From Rhizobium sp. Q54 (GTDB taxonomy: Bacteria > Pseudomonadota > Alphaproteobacteria > Micropepsales > Micropepsaceae): a DNA stretch of 64,000 bases. A program made the translations under genes and the position numbers. This document shows positions 57,584 to 64,000 of the stretch, in pieces. The DNA lies in the NCBI GenBank assembly GCA_945860165.1, contig CAMAPL010000011.1, positions 1 to 64,000 of the forward strand, read 5' to 3'. The notes below the pieces were generated by a model. The model was not told where the DNA came from. It ran no database searches and worked only from the letters and a program-made list of their open reading frames with translations. Each line of letters opens with the position of its first letter. Positions within the stretch are counted from its first letter, which is position 1.

Positions 57584-60498
57584 GCCGGCACCGTATTGCT
57601 GGCGGCCACCGCAGCTGTGCAGCGGTGGCAGAGATGTGTCTGGGGGTGGGTCTCTTCCAGCACCATCCAGCAGCGGGCGCATTTTTCACCCGAGGCATTA
57701 GCAAAATATGCCTGAACTCCCGGCACGCCTTGGACAAAGAACATTTCTTTATCTTCAATAACCTTGGCAAGATCTTGAAGTAGCCCAACTGTAACAGCAG
57801 ACGTTATGGCGATCTCAGCCATATCAATTTGTTCGAAAAGCTCTTGGTCGCTTGCTTCGGTCAGGCACAAAATAGGAGCAGCTTCTAGGCTCGAACCGAT
57901 TTCTTTTTTAGCACGAGCAACCTCCAGCACGCCGGTGACGACACGGCGAAGTTCGCGAATGCGGGTCCACTTCTTGACCAGATCGGGATTGGCCCACTTC
58001 TTCGGCGCGGGAAGGAAATCGTTCAGGTGAACGCTTGCGCCCATACCGAAACGCAGGGTCCAGGCTTCTTCCATGGTGAAGCAGAGGATAGGCGCGAACC
58101 AGGTGACGATACGGCGGAAGATTTCGTCGGTGACGGTGCGGGTACTTCGGCGGCGCACGCCGTCCTTGGGATCGCAATAGAGCGTATCCTTGCGGATATC
58201 GAAATAGAAGGCCGACAGGTCGTTGGTGCAGAAATTGAACAGGGTGGAGTTCACCAGCCCGAAATCGAATGCCTCATAGGCTTTGCGGACCGTGGCATCG
58301 AGCTCGGCCAGTCGCGCCAGCATGAAGCGTTCCAGCTCTGGCATCTGGGAATGATCGATGCGTTCCTTCTCGTCAAAACCCGCCAGATTGGCCAGCATGA
58401 AACGGATGGTATTGCGCAAGCGGCGATAGGCATCGACATTGGCCTTGATGATGTCATCGCCGATGCGCAGGTCTTCGGTGAAATCGGAACTGGCCGCCCA
58501 CAGCCGCAAAATCTCCGCGCCATTCTTTTCCGCGATTACCTGCGGCGCCAGAGTATTGCCCAGCGACTTGGACATTTTGCGGCCATCCTTGTCGAGGACG
58601 AAGCCGTGGGTCAGCACGCCGCGATAGGGCGCATGGCCGCTGGTGCCGACGCTTTCCAGCAGCGACGACTGGAACCAGCCGCGATGCTGGTCCGAGCCTT
58701 CCAGATACAGATCGGCGCGCTCGGCCCTGGGCCAATTCGGGTCGATGGGATTTTCCACCACAAAAACATGGGTCGAACCAGAATCGAACCAGACATCCAG
58801 GATGTCGGTCACCTGCTCGTAATCGTCGGGGTTGCGCCCTTCGCCCAGGAAGCGCGCGGGCGGCGAGGTGAACCAGGCATCGGCGCCTTCGGCCTCAAAC
58901 GCCTGTTCGATGCGGCGGAAGACATCCTTGTCGTTCAACACCACGCCCGACTTCTTTTCGACAAAGATCGCCAGCGGCACGCCCCAGGCGCGCTGGCGCG
59001 ATAGAACCCAGTCGGGCCGGCTTTCCACCATCGAGCCGATACGGTTCTGACCGCGCGGCGGATACCATTGGGTTTCGCCAATGGCTTTCAGCGCCAGCTC
59101 ACGCAGCGTCTTGCCGTCATGAAAAACCTTGTCGATGGCGACGAACCATTGCGGCGTGGCGCGGAAGATCACCGGCGCCTTGGACCGCCAGCTATGTGGA
59201 TAGGAATGGCGCAATGTGCCCTTGGCCAGCAGCTTGCCATGGGCGATCAGTTCCTTGATCACCGCACCATTGGCGTCGCCGTCCTTGCCTTCCGGCGTCA
59301 GGATGCGCTTGCCCGCGAACACCGGTACATGCGGCGCATAGGAACCGTCGGGCTGTATCATGCTGAAGGCTTCGGGATTCTTGCGCGGATAGTCGCGGTG
59401 GGCGCCCACCAGCAATTCGAAATCGTCTTCGCCGTGGCCCGGCGCGTTGTGCACAAAGCCGGTGCCGGTATCGGCGGTGACAAAACCGGCCGGCAGCACC
59501 GGCACTTCGAACGTATAGCCGACACTGCGCAGCGGATGCGCCGCCACCAGCGACTTGAGTTCATCCGCCGGCACGGTGCGCACGCGGCTCAGCATCATCT
59601 TGGCGTTCTTCGCCACCTGCTCGGCCAGGGTATCGGCCAGCAGCAAATGCTCGCTGGGCCGGGCCAGGGAACCGTCGCTGGCGTCCGCGACCTCATAAAG
59701 GCCGTAGGAAATCTCCGGCGAGAAGGCGATGGCGCGATTGCCCGGGATGGTCCAGGGCGTGGTGGTCCAGATCACAATGAAGCTGCGCGCCAGTTCTGGC
59801 GAGGACTTCACCAGCGGGAATTTCACATAAATCGTGGGCGACTGTTTCTCGTGATACTCGACCTCGGCATCGGCCAGCGCGGTCTTCTCCACCGGCGACC
59901 ACATCACCGGGCGGAAGCCGCGATACAGAAGACCATTTTCCACGAACTTCATCGCCTCGCGCGCGATCGCCGCCTCGGCCTTGAAGTTCATGGTGGTGTA
60001 GGGATGGGCGAAATCGCCGATCTGGCCCAGCCGCTGGATCTGTTCGCGCTGCACATTCAGCCAGTGGCCGGCGAATTTGCGGCATTCGTGGCGCAGCTCG
60101 TCCTTGGGGATCTCGTCCTTGTTGCGGCCCTGGGCGCGAAACGCCTCCTCGACCTTCCATTCGATGGGAAGGCCGTGACAGTCCCAGCCCGGAACATAGG
60201 GCGCGTCCTTGCCCAACATTCCCTGACTGCGGACGACGAAATCCTTCAGGATGTGGTTCAGGCCAGTGCCCGAATGAATGTCGCCATTGGCGTAGATCGG
60301 GCCGTCATGCAGCACGAAAAGCGGGCGGCCCTTGGCCCGTGCCCGAAGCTTTGCGTACAGGTCCATTTCCGCCCAGCGCGCCAGCCATCTGGGCTCGGCC
60401 TCAGGCAGACCCGCCTTCATGGGAAAATCGGTGGCGGGCAGGAATAGAGTCGCCCGGTAATCGTGGGATTCAGCGGGTTTTTCAGGAGTTTCAGACAT
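57580..60498 (-). CDS. ileS: Isoleucyl-tRNA synthetase
   Basis: HDGPIYANGDIHSGTGLNHILKDFV; GRKMSKSLGN; C-term CARCWMVLEETHPQTHLCHRC. Confidence 0.98.
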   Translation of the reverse strand: MSETPEKPAESHDYRATLFLPATDFPMKAGLPEAEPRWLARWAEMDLYAKLRARAKGRPLFVLHDGPIYANGDIHSGTGLNHILKDFVVRSQGMLGKDAPYVPGWDCHGLPIEWKVEEAFRAQGRNKDEIPKDELRHECRKFAGHWLNVQREQIQRLGQIGDFAHPYTTMNFKAEAAIAREAMKFVENGLLYRGFRPVMWSPVEKTALADAEVEYHEKQSPTIYVKFPLVKSSPELARSFIVIWTTTPWTIPGNRAIAFSPEISYGLYEVADASDGSLARPSEHLLLADTLAEQVAKNAKMMLSRVRTVPADELKSLVAAHPLRSVGYTFEVPVLPAGFVTADTGTGFVHNAPGHGEDDFELLVGAHRDYPRKNPEAFSMIQPDGSYAPHVPVFAGKRILTPEGKDGDANGAVIKELIAHGKLLAKGTLRHSYPHSWRSKAPVIFRATPQWFVAIDKVFHDGKTLRELALKAIGETQWYPPRGQNRIGSMVESRPDWVLSRQRAWGVPLAIFVEKKSGVVLNDKDVFRRIEQAFEAEGADAWFTSPPARFLGEGRNPDDYEQVTDILDVWFDSGSTHVFVVENPIDPNWPRAERADLYLEGSDQHRGWFQSSLLESVGTSGHAPYRGVLTHGFVLDKDGRKMSKSLGNTLAPQVIAEKNGAEILRLWAASSDFTEDLRIGDDIIKANVDAYRRLRNTIRFMLANLAGFDEKERIDHSQMPELERFMLARLAELDATVRKAYEAFDFGLVNSTLFNFCTNDLSAFYFDIRKDTLYCDPKDGVRRRSTRTVTDEIFRRIVTWFAPILCFTMEEAWTLRFGMGASVHLNDFLPAPKKWANPDLVKKWTRIRELRRVVTGVLEVARAKKEIGSSLEAAPILCLTEASDQELFEQIDMAEIAITSAVTVGLLQDLAKVIEDKEMFFVQGVPGVQAYFANASGEKCARCWMVLEETHPQTHLCHRCTAAVAASNTVPA

Positions 60499-60537
60499 GG
60501 GTGACCGCTTCTAACAGGGGTACCCGGAACCGTCCAG

Positions 60538-61485
60538 TTAAGGCGTTTTGGCGAGGATTTCCCGCGCCTTGGCGGCATCGGCACCGATCTGGGCGATCAG
60601 CGCCTCGAGGCTGGGGAATTTCGCCTCGGCGCGGATCCAGCTCACCAGCTCGACCGAGAGGTATTTGCCGTACAGGTCGCCATCGAAATCGAACAGATGG
60701 GTTTCCATCAGCGGCACGTTCACCTGGTACATCGGTCGGATGCCGAAATTGGCGACGCCGTCATGGCGCGACACCACCCTGTCATTGTCCAGGATACTCA
60801 CCCGCACCGCATAGACGCCGAAGGCCGGCGCCAGGCAGTGACCCAGATGCATGTTGGCGGTGGGAAAGCCCATGGTGCGGCCCCGCGCATCGCCATGCTC
60901 GACCCGCGCTTCCACCGCCCACCAGTGACCCAGCAGCCGCGCCGCCTCTTCCGGCTTGGCCGCCTTCAGCAGCTGGCGAATCAGGGTGGAGGAAATTTTC
61001 TCGGCGCCGGACGCCGTGACGGTGTCGAAAGCGGTGAGGGTGAAGCCCTCCATCTCGCCCATGTAGGACAGCGCCGCCAGGTTTCCGGCGCGGCCCTTGC
61101 CGAATTCAAAATCATGGCCCACCACCACGCCGCTGAGGCTCAGGCCGTCGAGCAACACAGTCTGCACGAAATCCTGCGGGCTGCGGCTTGCCATCTCGCC
61201 GTCGAAGTTGAGCGCGAACAGCGCGTCCACGCCCAGATCGGCCAGCAGCCGTGCCTTGGCGCGCAGCGGCGTGAGGCGAAAACTTTCAGGGCTGGGGCGG
61301 AAATATTCCTGCGGATGCGGCTCGAAGGACAGCACCGCCAGCGGCGCCTTGCGCGCTTCGGCCTGCACCTTAGCTTCCGCGATCAGGGCGCGGTGACCGC
61401 GATGGACCCCGTCGAAATTTCCGACCGCCACCACCGCGCCGCGCAGCCCGGCGGGAACACCCTCGAAATGCCGGAAAATCCGCAA
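60538..61485 (-). CDS. ribF: Bifunctional riboflavin kinase/FAD synthetase
   Basis: VAVGNFDGVHRGHRALI; GRTMGFPTANMHLG; HLFDFDGDLYGKYLSVELVSWIRAEAKF. Confidence 0.95.
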   Translation of the reverse strand: MRIFRHFEGVPAGLRGAVVAVGNFDGVHRGHRALIAEAKVQAEARKAPLAVLSFEPHPQEYFRPSPESFRLTPLRAKARLLADLGVDALFALNFDGEMASRSPQDFVQTVLLDGLSLSGVVVGHDFEFGKGRAGNLAALSYMGEMEGFTLTAFDTVTASGAEKISSTLIRQLLKAAKPEEAARLLGHWWAVEARVEHGDARGRTMGFPTANMHLGHCLAPAFGVYAVRVSILDNDRVVSRHDGVANFGIRPMYQVNVPLMETHLFDFDGDLYGKYLSVELVSWIRAEAKFPSLEALIAQIGADAAKAREILAKTP

Positions 61486-61487
61486 TG

Positions 61488-61910
61488 CTATTCCTTCGCG
61501 GGACGCCGGGGCGCCAGCACATGCGCCACGGATTCCAGCACCGGCCGGTCATCCACCTTGCAGACACAGTCCAGCACCACAGCACGGCCGTTGACCTCGC
61601 GCACCGTGACCGAGGTGGTCACCGTATCGCCGATACGGACAGGACTTTTGAACACGATGCTGGCGGACACGAAAATCGAACCGGCGCCCGGAAGCTGGGT
61701 CCCGATCACGCCGGAGAGATAGCCAATCGACAGCGCGCCATGCGCCACCCGCCCGCGAAAGATAGTCTTGCGGGCGAAGTCTTCGTCGAAATGCACCGGA
61801 TTCAAGTCGCCGGTGGCTTCGCCGAACATCTGGATGTCGTGCTCGGTGACGGTGCGCAAGATCTGCGCCGACAGGCCGGGCTTGAGTTCATCGAGATAGA
61901 CACTGGTCAT
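61488..61910 (-). CDS. MaoC family dehydratase
   Basis: FGEATGDLNPVHFDEDFARKTIFRGRVAHGALSIGYLSGVIG. Confidence 0.9.
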   Translation of the reverse strand: MTSVYLDELKPGLSAQILRTVTEHDIQMFGEATGDLNPVHFDEDFARKTIFRGRVAHGALSIGYLSGVIGTQLPGAGSIFVSASIVFKSPVRIGDTVTTSVTVREVNGRAVVLDCVCKVDDRPVLESVAHVLAPRRPAKE

Positions 61911-61914
61911 GGCG

Positions 61915-62790
61915 TTACCATTTCAGGGCACGCGTCGCGGAGCCGGCATGGGCTCCGAAGCGTGCGAACAAGGCGGCAAGATGTTCGGCAGTATAGGTGG
62001 CGACGTCCTCGCCATGAATCCCATCGGCGATGAATAGGACATCCAGCCCCGCGGCATTGGCGCCCCGTATGTCGGTGACCAGCCCGTCGCCCACCGCCAG
62101 CGGCTTTTTGGGAAGTATTAAATTTCCCGCTCCCTGACCGATCGCGGCGGCTGCCGCGGCCAAGGCGGCAGCATAAACTGGCAGGTGCGGCTTGCCGTAA
62201 TAGATGACTGCCCCGCCCAGCGCTTCATACGCCTGGGCCAGGGAGCCGGCGCAATAGAGCAGCCGCGACCCGCGATGCACCACCAGGTCGGGATTGGCGC
62301 AGAGCATAGCCTGCCCCCGCGCCTTCATCGTCGCCAGGATGTCGGCATAGTCGGCGGGCGTCTCGGCCATGTCATCCACCAGCCCGATGCAAAGGACCAG
62401 CTCAGCCTCTTCGAGGCCGGTGCGGCGGATATCCAGTCCGTGGATCATCGGCAGGTCGCGCTCGGGACCGATATAATAAAGAGCTAAAGTTTTGTCGGCA
62501 CTGCGGCGACCCAGTTCGTCACGGGCGGCGCCGCCCGAACTGACAATGGCGTCATAACAGCCGGGCGGTAGGCCGTAGCTGGCGCACTGGGCGGCGACCT
62601 CTTCGGGCACGCGCGGGGCATTGGTCAGCAGCACCACAGGCCCGTGTTTTTCCTTGAAGCGGAACAAGGCGTCGGCGGCGGCGGGGTGGTGGCGCACGCC
62701 ATCATGGATCACGCCCCAGACATCGCAGATCAGCGCGTCATGGCCGGAAGCTATCTCGGAAAGGCCGGAAATCAGGCGGGGAAGGGACAT
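61915..62790 (-). CDS. HAD-superfamily hydrolase (TIGR01459-type)
   Basis: ALICDVWGVIHDGVRHHPAAADAL; YYGKPHLPVY; AVGDGLVTDIRGANAAGLDVLFIADGIHG. Confidence 0.88.
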   Translation of the reverse strand: MSLPRLISGLSEIASGHDALICDVWGVIHDGVRHHPAAADALFRFKEKHGPVVLLTNAPRVPEEVAAQCASYGLPPGCYDAIVSSGGAARDELGRRSADKTLALYYIGPERDLPMIHGLDIRRTGLEEAELVLCIGLVDDMAETPADYADILATMKARGQAMLCANPDLVVHRGSRLLYCAGSLAQAYEALGGAVIYYGKPHLPVYAAALAAAAAAIGQGAGNLILPKKPLAVGDGLVTDIRGANAAGLDVLFIADGIHGEDVATYTAEHLAALFARFGAHAGSATRALKW

Positions 62791-62845
62791 AACAGGCCAA
62801 GCGGTATGCCGCTCTGCCCGCCGGGTCAATGCGGCATCGCGGTGA

Positions 62846-63393
62846 TCAGCCGGCTTTTCTAAATGGCAGGATCGCGGCGGGTTCCAGCGCACTGATCGGC
62901 TTAAGCGAATCCTCGCGCACGGCGCGCGGCTCGCCGAACAGATAGCCCTGGGCATAGTCCACGGCATAGTCCAGCAGCTGCACCACGGTTTTCTCGTCCT
63001 CGACCCGCTCGGCGATCAGGTTGAGGCCATGACGGGTCAGCAGCTTCTTGAAATCTTCCGCCGCGACATAGGCACCGGCGCCGTTCATGCCGCGCGTCAG
63101 GGTGGAAGAGCGCACCTTGAGGTGCCGGAAGCCGATGGCTTTGAGACGCAGGAAATCCAGCTTCAGGGTTTCGACATGGTCCATGCTGAGGGCAAAGCCC
63201 ATCGTGGCCAACGAGGTGAGGTTCTTTTCGCCTTCGATGCCGGCCTGCAGCACCGCATCCTGGCTGAATTCGAAAATGATCTGACCGGCCAGGTCACGGT
63301 TGGTCTGCATATAATCAATGAATTGCGGGAAGAATTCCTTGTCGGCCAGGGTCTCGCCCGAGATGTTGCAGAAGATGCCGATGCCGCGAGGGG
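62846..63393 (-). pseudogene. 5'-truncated EAL-domain-like protein
   Basis: APRGIGIFCNISGETLADKEFFPQFIDYMQTNRDLAGQIIFEFSQDAV...LIAERVEDEKTVVQLLDYAVDYAQGYLFGEPR; frame closes at TGA ~63393, no N-terminal domain before groES. Confidence 0.7.
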
Positions 63394-63499
63394 CTCAAAA
63401 ACCTCAAAAATTACCACCCAACCCGGCCTGCCTGGCGCCTCAGTAACCCGCCCGGCCTTGACCGCCGCCCCCAGCCTTCCTAAATATTGGTCGCTACCG

Positions 63500-63526
63500 C
63501 TGGCACTCAGAGAGTGCGAGTGCTGC
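63500..63526. promoter_or_regulatory. CIRCE element (HrcA operator) upstream of groESL
   Basis: CTGGCACTC-N9-GAGTGCTGC versus consensus TTAGCACTC-N9-GAGTGCTAA. Confidence 0.9.
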
Positions 63527-63575
63527 GTTTTGTAAATAATCCAATAAATTCAAATTCTTAAGAAAGAGGATCCCC

Positions 63576-63884
63576 ATGAAATTCCGTCCGCTTGGCGACC
63601 GCGTTGTGGTCCGCCGTATCAAGGAAGATCAGAAAACCGCTGGCGGCATCATCATTCCCGACACCGTCGCGGAGAAACCCCAGGAAGGCCAAATCATCTC
63701 GGTCGGCCCCGGCGCCATCGACGAGAAGACCGGCAAGCGCACCCCGCTGGAAGTGAAGGCTGGCGACTATGTGCTGTTCGGCAAGTGGTCGGGCACCGAG
63801 GTCAAGCTTGATGGCGAGGAGCTCCTGATCATGAAGGAGAGCGACGTCATGGGCGTGCTCGAAGGCAAGAAGGCCAAGAAGTAA
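63576..63884 (+). CDS. groES: Co-chaperonin GroES
   Basis: [46 protein letters not shown]. Confidence 0.98.
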   Translation: MKFRPLGDRVVVRRIKEDQKTAGGIIIPDTVAEKPQEGQIISVGPGAIDEKTGKRTPLEVKAGDYVLFGKWSGTEVKLDGEELLIMKESDVMGVLEGKKAKK

Positions 63885-63941
63885 GCCGCGCAAGCGCTGA
63901 CTTCCCAACAATCCAAAAACAGAATTCAGGAGACTAAGACA

Positions 63942-64000
63942 ATGGCAGCCAAGGACGTGAAATTCGGCGCCGACGCCCGCGAGAAGATGCTTCGCGGCAT
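63942..64000 (+). CDS. groEL: Chaperonin GroEL (5' end only)
   Basis: MAAKDVKFGADAREKMLRG, cut by the window edge. Confidence 0.95.
   Translation, partial: MAAKDVKFGADAREKMLRG

Overview
64 kb of GC-rich, probably alphaproteobacterial chromosome (taxonomy inferred only from gene families and synteny). Roughly 0.1-20 kb and 29-45 kb are accessory catabolic gene sets: a TonB-dependent receptor, two PQQ-dependent dehydrogenases, a GMC oxidoreductase / gluconate-2-dehydrogenase-subunit-3 / three-heme cytochrome c triad, beta-propeller proteins and a lactonase, and enolase-superfamily, DHDPS-like, HpcH/HpaI aldolase, amidohydrolase, TIM-barrel isomerase and M81 proteins. Many of these carry Sec or Tat signal peptides. 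Roughly 20.5-28 kb and 49-64 kb are mostly housekeeping: tRNA-Phe, yacG, maf, infA, hisD, murA, tRNA-Thr, dsbD-like, rsmD, mutL, M16 peptidases, lspA, ileS, ribF, groES, groEL. The main new observation is a 15-bp dyad, TCTCA-N5-TGAGA. It occurs as single copies 80-115 bp upstream of four accessory genes (TonB receptor, amidohydrolase, enolase-superfamily protein, beta-propeller) and as a tandem array with 17-bp period, about 9 copies, upstream of a fifth (beta-propeller, 444-1799). This looks like an undescribed regulon for an exported, possibly periplasmic, oxidative pathway. The window also contains several interrupted genes, including a ypfJ-like metallopeptidase gene broken by four in-frame TAG codons with no frameshift, two neighbouring genes each broken by one TAA, a frameshifted Gfo/Idh oxidoreductase, and a 5'-truncated EAL gene next to groES. 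All calls come from reading the sequence; no searches were run.
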